This document shows positions 51,338 through 60,693 of a stretch of 64,000 nucleotides of DNA, piece after piece (positions within the stretch are counted from its first letter, which is position 1; every line of letters starts with the position of its first letter). This DNA is from Rubricoccus sp963708165 (GTDB lineage Bacteria > Bacteroidota > Rhodothermia > Rhodothermales > Rubricoccaceae). The translations under genes and the position numbers were made by a program. The notes under the pieces were generated by a model. It did no database searches. It saw nothing but the letters and a program-made list of their open reading frames with translations, and was not told the origin of the DNA. The stretch spans positions 992,001-1,056,000 of the forward strand of contig OY970187.1 of the NCBI GenBank assembly GCA_963708165.1, given 5' to 3'.

Positions 51338-52171
51338 TTAGCGTCGGCCGCGGCCTCCGCCGCCACCGCCAGTGTTTCCGCCAGCGTTGCCGCCGCGTCC
51401 TCCGCGGCCGCCTCCGCCACCACGGTTGTCGCGGCCGCCACGCCCGCCGCGGTCGTCGCCACCACGTCCTCCACGGCGACGCTCGGGCACGCTCGGAGCA
51501 GCTGTCTGCTGGCGCTGCGCGTATGCATTCGGGGAGAGGTCGGGCTTTCCGATGACCTCGCCGTGGAAGATCCAGACCTTCACGCCACAGGTACCTGCGA
51601 CGGTAAAGGCTGTGGCCTCGGCGTAGTCAATGTCAGCGCGAAGCGTGTGGAGTGGCACGCGGCCTTCCATGTACTGCTCCACACGGCGCATCTCGGATCC
51701 GCCCAGGCGGCCACCGACTTTGATGCGAATGCCCTCGGCGCCCATGCGCATGGCAGCACCGAGTGCTTGCTTCATCGCACGTCGGTAGGACACACGTCCC
51801 TCCAGCTGCTGCGCAATGTTCTGCGCGACGAGAGATGCGTCCAACTCGGGACGCTTGATCTCGTTGATGTTGATCTGAACGTCTTTGTCCGTCAGCGTCT
51901 TGAGCTCCTCGCGAAGCTTCTCCACTTCCGAGCCGCCGCGGCCGATGATGACACCAGGGCGCGAGGTGTGGAGGGTAAGGATGACGCGACGAGGCGTCCG
52001 CTCGATCACGGTCCGTGAGAGCCCGGCGCGCTTGAGGCGCGCGTCCAGGTAGCGGCGAATCTCCTCGTCCTCGACGAGTTTCTCAGCGAAGGAACCGGTC
52101 TCGAACCAGTTGGAATCCCAGCCGCGGATAATGCCGAGGCGAAGCCCGACGGGGTTGATTTTCTGTCCCAT
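51338..52171 (-). CDS. rpsC: 30S ribosomal protein S3 with an RGG-rich tail
   Basis: 277 residues. KH domain GVIIGRGGSEVEKLREEL, C-terminal domain GRLGGSEMRRVEQYMEGRVP. The last 55 or so residues are Gly/Arg (RRGGRGGDDRGGRGGRDNRG and GGGGGRGRR), like eukaryotic RGG boxes that bind RNA; E. coli S3 is 233 long and lacks this. Its DNA is a GCC/CGC-rich simple stretch at 51340-51480. Confidence 0.97.
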   Translation of the reverse strand: MGQKINPVGLRLGIIRGWDSNWFETGSFAEKLVEDEEIRRYLDARLKRAGLSRTVIERTPRRVILTLHTSRPGVIIGRGGSEVEKLREELKTLTDKDVQININEIKRPELDASLVAQNIAQQLEGRVSYRRAMKQALGAAMRMGAEGIRIKVGGRLGGSEMRRVEQYMEGRVPLHTLRADIDYAEATAFTVAGTCGVKVWIFHGEVIGKPDLSPNAYAQRQQTAAPSVPERRRGGRGGDDRGGRGGRDNRGGGGGRGGRGGNAGGNTGGGGGGRGRR

Positions 52172-52250
52172 AGTGTGGGTTGGTGCTTTGCAGGTCGCGA
52201 GGGCTACCGCGTGGCGTCTAGCCTCTGGCGCGACCTCTACGTGCTAGTGA

Positions 52251-52610
52251 TTACGCCTCGTCTTTGGAGGCCTCTGGCGTGCCGACGACGACCGTAAGGT
52301 GGCTCGACCGCTTCAGGATCGGGTGAGCCCGACCGCGAGAGACGGGCTGGAACCGCTTCATGACCGGCGCCTCGTCGACCATGACGGTCTTGATGACAAG
52401 AGAGGTTTCGTCGACGCGGTCCTCGCTGCGGTCGAAGAGGTTGGCGACGGCAGACCGGATGGCCTTGTCGAGGATCGGCGCGGCCTTCTGCGGCAGGAAC
52501 TGCAGCGTAGCGAGAGCCTCCTGGGCGTTCTTGCCCCGGATGACGTTGGCCACGATGCGCAGCTTGCGCGGGCTGATCTTGATGTACTTGTGCTTGGCGC
52601 GTGCTTCCAT
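52251..52610 (-). CDS. rplV: 50S ribosomal protein L22
   Basis: 119 residues. ISPRKLRIVANVIRGKNAQE, and RFQPVSRGRAHPILKRSSHL (the exit-tunnel hairpin). The C-terminus GTPEASKDEA comes partly from a repeat unit next to the stop. Confidence 0.97.
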   Translation of the reverse strand: MEARAKHKYIKISPRKLRIVANVIRGKNAQEALATLQFLPQKAAPILDKAIRSAVANLFDRSEDRVDETSLVIKTVMVDEAPVMKRFQPVSRGRAHPILKRSSHLTVVVGTPEASKDEA

Positions 52611-52673
52611 GTCAGTAGTCAGTGTGTGGGTCCGGCGTGACGCCAGAGGCGGGCCTCTGGCGAGCCGGTGCCC

Positions 52674-52958
52674 TTAGCGGCGGCGCTTGTCCGCCTTCGA
52701 ACCCGCGTGGCCTCGGAAGCTCCGCGTAGCGGCGAACTCTCCGAGCTTGTGACCGATCATGTTTTCGGTCACGTAGACCGGGATGAACTGCTTCCCGTTG
52801 TGCACGGCGAAGGTGAGTCCAATCATGTCGGGGGTGATCATGGAGCCACGGCTCCACGTCTTGATAACTTTCTTGCGGCCAGCGGCGTCCTGCATTGCGT
52901 CCACCTTTTGGCGGAGCTTGTAGTGGACGAAGGGGCCCTTTTTGAGCGAGCGTGCCAT
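52674..52958 (-). CDS. rpsS: 30S ribosomal protein S19
   Basis: 94 residues. ARSLKKGPFVHYKLRQKVDA, VHNGKQFIPVYVTENMIGHK and GEFAATRSFRGHAGSKADKR. Contacts S13 in the head. 5 bases from rplB. Confidence 0.97.
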   Translation of the reverse strand: MARSLKKGPFVHYKLRQKVDAMQDAAGRKKVIKTWSRGSMITPDMIGLTFAVHNGKQFIPVYVTENMIGHKLGEFAATRSFRGHAGSKADKRRR

Positions 52959-52963
52959 ATGGG

Positions 52964-53794
52964 TTACTTCTTAGCCTTGCGGCGGCGGACGATGTACTTG
53001 GAGGACGCCTTCTTCTTCTTGCGCGTCTTGAAGCCCTTGGCGTACACGCCGGTGGGGCTCTTTGGGTGACCGCCAGAGGACTTGCCCTCGCCGCCGCCCA
53101 TCGGGTGGTCAACTGGGTTCATCGCGACACCGCGCGTTTGGGGGCGAATGCCTAACCAACGCGACCGACCGGCCTTACCGATCTCGATGTTCATGTGGTC
53201 TGGGTTCGAGGTCTGACCGATCGTCGCCATGCAAAGCACAGGGACTTGGCGGACCTCGCCAGAGGGAAGCTTGAGCGTTGCCAGCTTGCCCTCGCGAGCT
53301 GTGAGCTGGGCGTACGTTCCAGCGCTACGTGCAAGCTGCGCTCCCTTTCCTGGGATCATCTCGATCGCGTGCACTGAGGTGCCGAGCGGGATGTTGGAAA
53401 GCGGAAGACAGTTGCCGAGATCTGGAAGTGCTTCGGGGCCACTGAGAACCGTGTCGCCAACGCCAACTTTGTCGGGCGCAATGATGTACCGCTTCTCTCC
53501 GTCCGCATAGACGAGAAGTGCGATGCGCGCTGAGCGGTTGGGGTCGTACTCGATAGACGAAACGCGCGCGGGAATGCCGTGCTTGTTGCGCTTGAAGTCG
53601 ATGATGCGATAGCGACGCTTGTGCCCCCCGCCACGGTGGCGGGAAGTTTTGCGTCCTGTGTTGTTGCGTCCGCCCGAACGCTTCAGCGGCGCGAGGAGGC
53701 TTTTCTCGGGCTCCGACTTTGTAATCGTGTCGAAGGCCGAGACCGAGCGCTGGCGCTGGCCTGGCGTGTTGGGCTTGAGCTTGCGAATTGCCAT
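52964..53794 (-). CDS. rplB: 50S ribosomal protein L2
   Basis: 276 residues. RNNTGRKTSRHRGGGHKRRY near the N-terminus and PVDHPMGGGEGKSSGGHPKS with the conserved His region near the C-terminus. Needed for subunit joining and peptidyl-transferase structure. Almost no repeat units in the coding region. Confidence 0.98.
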   Translation of the reverse strand: MAIRKLKPNTPGQRQRSVSAFDTITKSEPEKSLLAPLKRSGGRNNTGRKTSRHRGGGHKRRYRIIDFKRNKHGIPARVSSIEYDPNRSARIALLVYADGEKRYIIAPDKVGVGDTVLSGPEALPDLGNCLPLSNIPLGTSVHAIEMIPGKGAQLARSAGTYAQLTAREGKLATLKLPSGEVRQVPVLCMATIGQTSNPDHMNIEIGKAGRSRWLGIRPQTRGVAMNPVDHPMGGGEGKSSGGHPKSPTGVYAKGFKTRKKKKASSKYIVRRRKAKK

Positions 53795-53871
53795 GGGTCT
53801 TTGAATGTGGGCATACGTGCCTCTGGCGTAGGCCCGAGGGCCGCGGCGCCAGAGGCTTTGCGCCCAGTGTT

Positions 53872-54162
53872 TTATACGGCCTCGTAGAGGTCGATCTCGC
53901 CGCTGCGGAGGGTGACGATGGCTTTCTTGTAGCCAGCCACGCGCCCTTCCACGACTCCCTTTTTGGTCATCTGGCGGCGGCGCTTGCCACGCACAATCAT
54001 GGTGCGGACTTCCTTGACGGCTACGTCAGGGTAGCGCTCTTCGATTGCGGCGCGGATCTGGATCTTGTTGGCTTCCTTTTTGACTTTGAAGGCGTAATGC
54101 CCTTCTTTCTCTGCAAGGCGGGCAGACTTCTCGGTCAGGATGGGCTCGATCAGGATGTTCAT
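53872..54162 (-). CDS. rplW: 50S ribosomal protein L23
   Basis: 96 residues. MNILIEPILTEKSARLAEKE, HYAFKVKKEANKIQIRAAIE and VKEVRTMIVRGKRRR. Docking site for trigger factor and SRP at the tunnel exit. Confidence 0.97.
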   Translation of the reverse strand: MNILIEPILTEKSARLAEKEGHYAFKVKKEANKIQIRAAIEERYPDVAVKEVRTMIVRGKRRRQMTKKGVVEGRVAGYKKAIVTLRSGEIDLYEAV

Positions 54163-54173
54163 AGTCAGTTCGG

Positions 54174-54854
54174 TTACGCCTCAGCGGCTGTTTGGGCGCC
54201 AGAGGCTTTGGCCGAGCGCTTGCCCACGGGGCGGAGCGCGTCGGTAAGCGTATCGATAGCGCCCTCCGTCAGGAGAACGGTCCCAGCGCCCATCAGGTCA
54301 AGCGTGGACGCCTGCGCAGCATCCTGAATCGTGAGCTTCTGGATGTTGCGACCGGAGCGGTAGAGCATGTCGTTCTGTCCGTTGGTCAGGATCAGCACGC
54401 GCTTGCCTGCGAGGTCGTTGCCGCTGAGCAGATTTGCGATCTCGCTCGTCTTGGGCACGTCCATGTCGATGTTCTCCAGGACACGTACAGCGTTGTTGCG
54501 CAGCTTGTGTGCGAGCGCACTGCGCCGGGCGAGTTGCTTCGTCTTGCGGTTGACACCAACGGAGTACTTGTGCGGCTTGGGTCCGAAGATTGTACCACCA
54601 CCTTTTCGAAGCGGGCTTTTGGCGTCACCAGCGCGAGCGTTGCCCGTGCCTTTTTGGCGGTACAGTTTGCGGCGGGACTTGGAGACCTCGCCACGCTCTT
54701 TGGTCTTGTGCGTGCCCTGACGGCCAGCAGCTTGAATCGACCGTACGTCGAGCCAGATCACGTGGTCGTTGGGCTCGATGCCGAAGATGGCGTCGTCGAG
54801 CTCGATCTCACGGCCAGCTTCGGAGCCGGTACGAGTGTAGACAGGAAGTTTCAT
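54174..54854 (-). CDS. rplD: 50S ribosomal protein L4
   Basis: 226 residues. GTHKTKERGEVSKSRRKLYR, QKGTGNARAGDAKSPLRKGG (tunnel-lining loop) and ENIDMDVPKTSEIANLLSGN. C-terminus SAKASGAQTAAEA derives from a repeat unit and is slightly long. Confidence 0.97.
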   Translation of the reverse strand: MKLPVYTRTGSEAGREIELDDAIFGIEPNDHVIWLDVRSIQAAGRQGTHKTKERGEVSKSRRKLYRQKGTGNARAGDAKSPLRKGGGTIFGPKPHKYSVGVNRKTKQLARRSALAHKLRNNAVRVLENIDMDVPKTSEIANLLSGNDLAGKRVLILTNGQNDMLYRSGRNIQKLTIQDAAQASTLDLMGAGTVLLTEGAIDTLTDALRPVGKRSAKASGAQTAAEA

Positions 54855-54935
54855 TGTTCTGAGTCGGGAGGAGTGATGCGTGATGGTGATCGCCTCTGGC
54901 GCCAGAGGCGCATGGGCGAATCACGGATCACTCGT

Positions 54936-55559
54936 CTAGGCTTTCCGGATTTCGAGGATGCCGTTCTTGTGTCCTGGAACGGCACCGAGAACGAGCAAGA
55001 GGTTGTTGTCCGGGAAGAGACGGACGACGCGAAGGTTTTTGACCGTCACCCGGTCGCCACCTGTGCGGCCACCCATCTTGGTACCCTTAAACACGCGGGA
55101 CGGGTCAGATGCCTGACCAATCGAGCCGGGCGCACGCTGGCGGTTGTGTTGTCCGTGCGTGGCATCGCCGACGCCGCGGAAGTTGTGCCGCTTGACAACA
55201 CCCTGAAAGCCTTTGCCTTTGGACGTGCCCGCGACGTGCACGGTATCGCCCTCTTGAAACACGTCAGCCACACCGAACTCGTCGCCGATGTTTACCTCGT
55301 TCGCGAAGTTCTTGAACTCCACGATGTGACGCTTATAGCTCGTGCCTGCAGCGCCGAAGTGACCCTGCATGGCTTTCGTCGTGTGCTTTTCCTTTTTGTC
55401 TTGGAAGCCAACTTGGACAGCGTTGTAGCCGTCAGTCTCGTCGGTCTTGACCTGTGTTACGTGGCACGGACCTGCCTCGATGACGGTACAGACCGTCTGG
55501 CGGCCTGCGTCATCATAGACGGTGGTCATGCCGACCTTGCGGCCGAGAATTGCGCTCAT
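54936..55559 (-). CDS. rplC: 50S ribosomal protein L3
   Basis: 207 residues. GRKVGMTTVYDDAGRQTVCT, VIEAGPCHVTQVKTDE, then GKGFQGVVKRHNFRG and the loop with GSIGQASDPSRVFKG. Assembly initiator of the 50S. Confidence 0.97.
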   Translation of the reverse strand: MSAILGRKVGMTTVYDDAGRQTVCTVIEAGPCHVTQVKTDETDGYNAVQVGFQDKKEKHTTKAMQGHFGAAGTSYKRHIVEFKNFANEVNIGDEFGVADVFQEGDTVHVAGTSKGKGFQGVVKRHNFRGVGDATHGQHNRQRAPGSIGQASDPSRVFKGTKMGGRTGGDRVTVKNLRVVRLFPDNNLLLVLGAVPGHKNGILEIRKA

Positions 55560-55651
55560 TGAAACCTGTTGGTTTAGTTAAGCAGGAGCGGTATCGCTAG
55601 AGGCCTGTCTGTAGCCCGAGTGGGCTGAGCCTCTGGCGTCCGTTCCTGAAA

Positions 55652-55960
55652 TCAGACCTTGATCTCGACATCGACACCGCTCGGAAGCTCAAGCTTCATG
55701 AGGGCATCGACAGTCGCAGAGGAGGTCGAAAGGATATCGATCAGGCGCTTGTGCGCTCGCGTCTCAAACTGCTCGCGCGCCTTTTTGTCGACGTGCGGGC
55801 CGCGGAGAACCGTAAAGATCTGCTTGCGCGTTGGCAGTGGGATCGGGCCACTTACCACGGCACCCGTCTGCTTCACGGTACGGATGATCTTCTCGGTGCT
55901 CTTGTCGACCAGCGTGTGGTCGAACGACTTAAGCTTGATCCGAATCTTCTGGTTGGCCAT
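55652..55960 (-). CDS. rpsJ: 30S ribosomal protein S10
   Basis: 102 residues. KIRIKLKSFDHTLVDKSTEK, GPIPLPTRKQIFTVLRGPHV and REQFETRAHKRLIDI. First gene of the S10 block; also NusE in antitermination. Preceded by tuf. Confidence 0.98.
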   Translation of the reverse strand: MANQKIRIKLKSFDHTLVDKSTEKIIRTVKQTGAVVSGPIPLPTRKQIFTVLRGPHVDKKAREQFETRAHKRLIDILSTSSATVDALMKLELPSGVDVEIKV

Positions 55961-56029
55961 GTGTTTGGCTGTGTTGAGCTCGGCCTCTGGCGACGGATTG
56001 CCGCCAGAGGCTCAGAGTCAGCTATTTGA

Positions 56030-57217
56030 TCAGTCGAGGATTTTGGAGACGACGCCGGCGCCGACCGTCCGCCCGCCCTCGCGGATGGCGAACCGCAGCC
56101 CCTGCTCCATCGCCACCGGCTGGATCAGCTTCACCTTGAACTGCGTGTTGTCGCCCGGCATCACCATCTCGACGCCCTCGTTGAGCTCGATGTCGCCCGT
56201 CACGTCGGTCGTGCGGAAGTAGAACTGCGGGCGGTAGCCCTTGAAGAACGGCGTGTGGCGGCCGCCCTCCTCCTTGCTCAGGATGTAGACCTCGCACTCG
56301 AACTCCTTGTGCGGCGTCACGGCCCCAGGCTTGGTCAGCACCATCCCGCGCTCGACGGCTTCCTTGTCGATGCCGCGAAGCAGGATGCCCGCGTTGTCGC
56401 CGGCCTGTGCCGAGTCCAAGAGCTTCCTGAACATCTCGACACCGGTCACGGTCGAGAGCTGCTTTGCCTCGGCGATGCCCACGATCTCGACCGGCTCGCC
56501 GACCTTGATCTGGCCACGCTCGACGCGGCCGGTGACGACCGTGCCGCGGCCGGTGATGGAGAAGACGTCCTCGACGGGCATCAGGAACGGCTGGTCGATC
56601 GCCCGCTCCGGCGTCGGGATGTAGTCGTCGACGGCGCTCATGAGCTCCTCGATCTTGCTCACCCACTGGTCCTCGCCGTTGAGCCCGCCGAGGGCGGAGC
56701 CCTGCACGACCGGCAGGTCGTCGCCGGGGAACTCGTAGCTGGAGAGCAGCTCGCGGACTTCCATCTCGACAAGCTCCAGGAGCTCCTCGTCGTCGACCAG
56801 GTCGGCCTTGTTCATGAAGACCACGATGTAGGGCACGCCCACCTGGCGCGCGAGCAGGATGTGCTCGCGCGTCTGCGGCATCGGCCCGTCGGTGGCGGCA
56901 ACCACCAGGATCGCGCCGTCCATCTGAGCCGCGCCGGTGACCATGTTCTTGACGTAGTCGGCGTGCCCGGGGCAGTCGACGTGCGCGTAGTGCCGCGCCT
57001 CGGTCTCGTACTCGACGTGCGCGGTCGCGATCGTGATGCCGCGCTCGCGCTCCTCGGGGGCGTTGTCGATGTCCTCGAAGTTCATCGCCGTGCCGCCCAT
57101 CTTCTCGGCGAGCACCTTGGTGATCGCCGCCGTCAGCGTCGTCTTGCCGTGGTCGACGTGGCCGATCGTGCCCACGTTGACGTGGGGCTTCGTCCGCTGA
57201 AATTGCTCTTTAGCCAT
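56030..57217 (-). CDS. tuf: Elongation factor Tu
   Basis: 395 residues. GHVDHGKTTLTAAITKVLAE (P-loop), DCPGHADYVKNMVTGAAQMD, VVFMNKADLVDD (NKxD). Brings aminoacyl-tRNA to the A site. GC at third codon positions looks higher than in fusA and the ribosomal genes beside it, which could reflect gene conversion with another tuf copy. The coding region is free of the dispersed repeat. Confidence 0.98.
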   Translation of the reverse strand: MAKEQFQRTKPHVNVGTIGHVDHGKTTLTAAITKVLAEKMGGTAMNFEDIDNAPEERERGITIATAHVEYETEARHYAHVDCPGHADYVKNMVTGAAQMDGAILVVAATDGPMPQTREHILLARQVGVPYIVVFMNKADLVDDEELLELVEMEVRELLSSYEFPGDDLPVVQGSALGGLNGEDQWVSKIEELMSAVDDYIPTPERAIDQPFLMPVEDVFSITGRGTVVTGRVERGQIKVGEPVEIVGIAEAKQLSTVTGVEMFRKLLDSAQAGDNAGILLRGIDKEAVERGMVLTKPGAVTPHKEFECEVYILSKEEGGRHTPFFKGYRPQFYFRTTDVTGDIELNEGVEMVMPGDNTQFKVKLIQPVAMEQGLRFAIREGGRTVGAGVVSKILD

Positions 57218-57267
57218 TGTGCTGTGTTGTCAGTGCGGCTAGGCCGCTGAATTAAATGCTAGTGGGG

Positions 57268-59367
57268 TTACGCGGCGACCTCTGTCTTCATAGAGGCCGC
57301 GATCTCCTCGGCGACCGATGCCGGCACCTCCGAGTAGTGGTCGAACTGCATCGAGTAGACGGCGCGACCCTGCGTGTTGGAGCGAAGGTCGGTGGAGTAG
57401 CCAAACATCTCGCTCAGCGGCACCATCGCTTCGATGACCTGCGCGTCGTTGCGCTGGCCCATGTTGCCAATCTGGCCACGGCGGGAGCTGAGGTCACCGA
57501 TCACATCACCCATGTACTCCTCTGGCGTGATGACCTCCACCTTCATGATGGGCTCCATGATGACTGGCCGAGCCAGGCGGCTCGCCTCGCGGAAGGCCAT
57601 GCGGCCTGCGAGTTCGAACGAGAGCTGATCAGAGTCGACGTTGTGGAACTTGCCATCGAACAGACGAGCCTTGACACCCTCGATGGGATAGCCCGCGATC
57701 GGACCGCGGCTCATGGCCTCCTTGATACCCTTCTCGACGCTCGGAATGAACTCGCGAGGGATGGAGCCACCGACGATACCGTTTTCGAACTCGAAACCGG
57801 TTCCGTCTTCGGTCGCGGTGAACTCGATCTCGACGTGCGCGAACTGGCCGCGGCCACCGGTCTGCTTCTTGTGCGTGTACGCGTGGGTGACCTCCTTGCG
57901 AAGCGCCTCACGGTACGACACCTGCGGCTTGCCAACGTTGGCTTCCACCTTGAACTCGCGCTTGAGGCGGTCCACGATGATCTCAAGATGCAGCTCACCC
58001 ATTCCGGCGATCAGGGTCTGACCCGTCTCGTCGTCGGTTGCCACCTTGAATGTTGGATCCTCTTCTGCCAGCTTCTGCAGACCGACACCCAGCTTGTCGA
58101 TATCGGCCTTCGTTTTGGGCTCGATCGCGATGCGGATGACAGGCTCTGGAAAGTCCATGGACTCCAGAACGACAGGGTCTTTGATGTCGGCAAGCGTGTC
58201 ACCCGTTCTCGTGTCCTTGAGGCCCACGATCGCGCAGATGTCACCTGCTCTGACCTGATCAACATCCTCGCGCGTGTTGGCGTGCATGAAGAGAAGGCGA
58301 CCGGCGCGCTCCTTCTTCTCGTTGCTCGCGTTCAGGATGGAATCACCCTTGTTCAGCGTTCCGGAGTAGATACGAGCAAAGGTCAGCTTACCGACGTACG
58401 GGTCGGTCGCGATCTTGAACGCGATCGCCGCCAGAGGCTCGTCCGCATCGGGCCGACGGATGAGCATCTCATCCGTACGCGGAATGTGCCCTTCCATTGG
58501 AGGCGCGTCGAGCGGGCTGGGCAGGAAGTCGATGACGCCATCGAGCAAGCGCTGGACGCCTTTGTTCTTGAAGGCGGAGCCGCAAAAGACAGGTGTGATG
58601 TCCAGCGCGATGGTGGCCTCGCGAACGACACGCTTGACATGCTCCACGTCGATAGTCTCCCCTTCCAGGTAGAGCATCATGAGCTTGTCATCGTGCTCTG
58701 CGACGGCTTCCATCAGGTTGGTGCGCCACTTGCGTGCGTCCGCCTTGAGGTCTTCGGGGATCTCGATCTCGTCCCAAGTGGAGCCTTGCGTCTCCTCGTC
58801 CCAGATGATGGCTTTGTTCTCGACAAGGTCGATCACGCCGCGGAAGAGCTCTCCATCACCGATGGGAATCTGGACAGGCACGGCGTTGGCGCCGAGCCGC
58901 TCCTTCATCATCTGGACCGCGTTGAAGAAGTCAGAGCCCGTGCGGTCCATCTTGTTGACGAACGCGATGCGCGGCACCTTGTACTTGTCCATCTGGCGCC
59001 AGACGGTCTCGGACTGTGGCTCTACACCACCGACTGAGCAGAAGAGCGCGACCGCGCCATCGAGCACACGCAATGCGCGCTCCACCTCAACGGTGAAGTC
59101 GACGTGACCAGGCGTGTCGATGATGTTGATGCGGTGGTCACCCCACTGCGCCGTGGTGGCGGCAGAGGTGATGGTGATGCCACGCTCTTTCTCCTGCTCC
59201 ATCCAGTCCATCGTCGCGCCGCCCTCGTGGACTTCGCCGATGCGGTGGAGGCGCCCTGTGTAGTACAGGATGCGCTCAGTCGTCGTGGTCTTGCCCGCGT
59301 CGATGTGTGCCGAGATCCCGATGTTTCGGGTCTTGTCGAGCGGGAACTGTTTGCCGTGGATGCTCAT
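57268..59367 (-). CDS. fusA: Elongation factor G
   Basis: 699 residues. NIGISAHIDAGKTTTTERIL, DTPGHVDFTVEVERALRVLD, NKMDRTGSDFF; domain IV with GREFIPSVEKG-like IPREFIPSVEKGIKEA. Ribosomal translocase. One repeat unit in the coding region (DEPLAAIAFK, 58430). Confidence 0.98.
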   Translation of the reverse strand: MSIHGKQFPLDKTRNIGISAHIDAGKTTTTERILYYTGRLHRIGEVHEGGATMDWMEQEKERGITITSAATTAQWGDHRINIIDTPGHVDFTVEVERALRVLDGAVALFCSVGGVEPQSETVWRQMDKYKVPRIAFVNKMDRTGSDFFNAVQMMKERLGANAVPVQIPIGDGELFRGVIDLVENKAIIWDEETQGSTWDEIEIPEDLKADARKWRTNLMEAVAEHDDKLMMLYLEGETIDVEHVKRVVREATIALDITPVFCGSAFKNKGVQRLLDGVIDFLPSPLDAPPMEGHIPRTDEMLIRRPDADEPLAAIAFKIATDPYVGKLTFARIYSGTLNKGDSILNASNEKKERAGRLLFMHANTREDVDQVRAGDICAIVGLKDTRTGDTLADIKDPVVLESMDFPEPVIRIAIEPKTKADIDKLGVGLQKLAEEDPTFKVATDDETGQTLIAGMGELHLEIIVDRLKREFKVEANVGKPQVSYREALRKEVTHAYTHKKQTGGRGQFAHVEIEFTATEDGTGFEFENGIVGGSIPREFIPSVEKGIKEAMSRGPIAGYPIEGVKARLFDGKFHNVDSDQLSFELAGRMAFREASRLARPVIMEPIMKVEVITPEEYMGDVIGDLSSRRGQIGNMGQRNDAQVIEAMVPLSEMFGYSTDLRSNTQGRAVYSMQFDHYSEVPASVAEEIAASMKTEVAA

Positions 59368-59426
59368 GGTGGGGTCGGTCTGGCGCCAGAGGCCTCTGGC
59401 GAGGCGCAGGCGCGGTCCGGGTCTGT

Positions 59427-59897
59427 CTAGAAGCGCGCGAAGTGGGAGAAGGCCTTGTTGGCCTCGGCCATGCGGTGCGTGTCGTCTTTCTTCTTAACGG
59501 CACCGCCCTCTCCGCGGGATGCGGCGAGGAGCTCGGCGGCGAGGCGGTTGGCCATCGACTTATCGCCGCGCTGGCGGGAATACTGGAGGAGCCACCGGAA
59601 GGCCAGCGACGTGCGCCGCTCGGGGCGGACTTCGATGGGCACCTGATAGGTGGCACCACCGACGCGCTTGCTGCGCACCTCGACGAGGGGCGCGATGTTG
59701 TTGATGGCCTTGCGGAAGACCTCGACGCCAGGCTCCTGCGTACGCTCTTCGATCACATCGAAGGCGCCGTAGACGATTTTCTGGGCGAGGCTCTTTTTGC
59801 CATCACGCATAACTGCGGCGATGAACTTGGCGACGGTGACGTCGGCGTAGATCGGATCGGGGATCGGGATCCGCTTTTCTGCTTGCTTCCTGCGCAT
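59427..59897 (-). CDS. rpsG: 30S ribosomal protein S7
   Basis: 156 residues. MRRKQAEKRIPIPDPIYADV, then VRSKRVGGATYQVPIEVRPE and the C-terminal KKKDDTHRMAEANKAFSHF. Lines the E site. Confidence 0.97.
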   Translation of the reverse strand: MRRKQAEKRIPIPDPIYADVTVAKFIAAVMRDGKKSLAQKIVYGAFDVIEERTQEPGVEVFRKAINNIAPLVEVRSKRVGGATYQVPIEVRPERRTSLAFRWLLQYSRQRGDKSMANRLAAELLAASRGEGGAVKKKDDTHRMAEANKAFSHFARF

Positions 59898-59995
59898 GGG
59901 ATTTGTCGGGGTTCGGTGTGCGGTTGTCGGCGGTCTCGCCTTTCAGCCTCTGGCGCGGGATGCAGCCTCTGGCGGAAGAGCAAGCCGAAAACCGA

Positions 59996-60370
59996 CTACT
60001 CCTTGGGCTTCTTGGCGCCGTACTTGGAGCGGCTCTTGCGACGGTCTGCGACGCCGGCCGTATCGAGCGCGCCGCGCACGATGTGATACTTCACGCCGGG
60101 AAGGTCCTTGGCACCACCGCCGCGCACGAGCACGATGGAGTGTTCCTGAAGGTTGTGGCCCTCTCCAGGGATGTAGGCGATAACCTCCATGCCGTTGGTG
60201 AGGCGAACCTTGGCCACCTTGCGGAGGGCGGAGTTCGGCTTCTTCGGAGTGGTGGTGTACACGCGGGTGCAGACACCCCGACGCTGGGGGTTGCTCTGCA
60301 GCGCGATGGACCCGGAGGCCTTGCGCTTGGGCGTGCGGCCCTTGCGGACGAGCTGGTTGATCGTTGGCAC
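59996..60370 (-). CDS. rpsL: 30S ribosomal protein S12
   Basis: 124 residues, first gene of the superoperon. MPTINQLVRKGRTPKRKASG, TPKKPNSALRKVAKVRLTNG and GAKDLPGVKYHIVRGALDT. The decoding-centre Lys residues (equivalent to E. coli K42 and K87) are wild type, predicting streptomycin sensitivity; the Asp methylthiolated by RimO is present. Confidence 0.98.
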   Translation of the reverse strand: MPTINQLVRKGRTPKRKASGSIALQSNPQRRGVCTRVYTTTPKKPNSALRKVAKVRLTNGMEVIAYIPGEGHNLQEHSIVLVRGGGAKDLPGVKYHIVRGALDTAGVADRRKSRSKYGAKKPKE

Positions 60371-60393
60371 AGCGGTGCGGAAAGCTGGGAGTC

Positions 60394-60416
60394 AAAACGG
60401 CCCTCGTCTGAGGGCC
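60394..60416 (-). promoter_or_regulatory. Attenuator-like hairpin 23 bases before rpsL
   Basis: On the minus strand GGCCCTC-AGAC-GAGGGCC (60416-60399) is followed by G and TTTT. It looks like a small intrinsic terminator in the leader of the ribosomal operon, so it may attenuate transcription or protect the 5' end. Confidence 0.5.
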
Positions 60417-60693
60417 CGGAGCGCGGTGCGTAGTCCCGGCTCGGTTCACCGAGCATGCAAGGGACGGCCGCGCGTGACGACAGGCACCTAAGGTACAGGC
60501 GCCAGAGGCGGGTCTTCAATCTGGCACGCCGTCGCGGAACGCAGGATCGTGCAGGTTCAGCCTCTGGCGCGTTAAGCGAACAGGAATACGATACACTGAT
60601 CTGTACCAGCCGTGCCGCATTCACACCGCGCGCACGTTTTTCCGTTACGGCACGGCCTGCGCCAGAGGCCTTTGGCGAGACTGGCCTCTGGCG

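Noticed and set aside
57256..59037. 593-codon plus-strand frame over fusA
   Set aside because: Antisense shadow of EF-G.
59996..60370. Streptomycin-resistance substitutions in S12
   Set aside because: The Lys residues in TPKKPNS and the KDLPGV loop are wild type.
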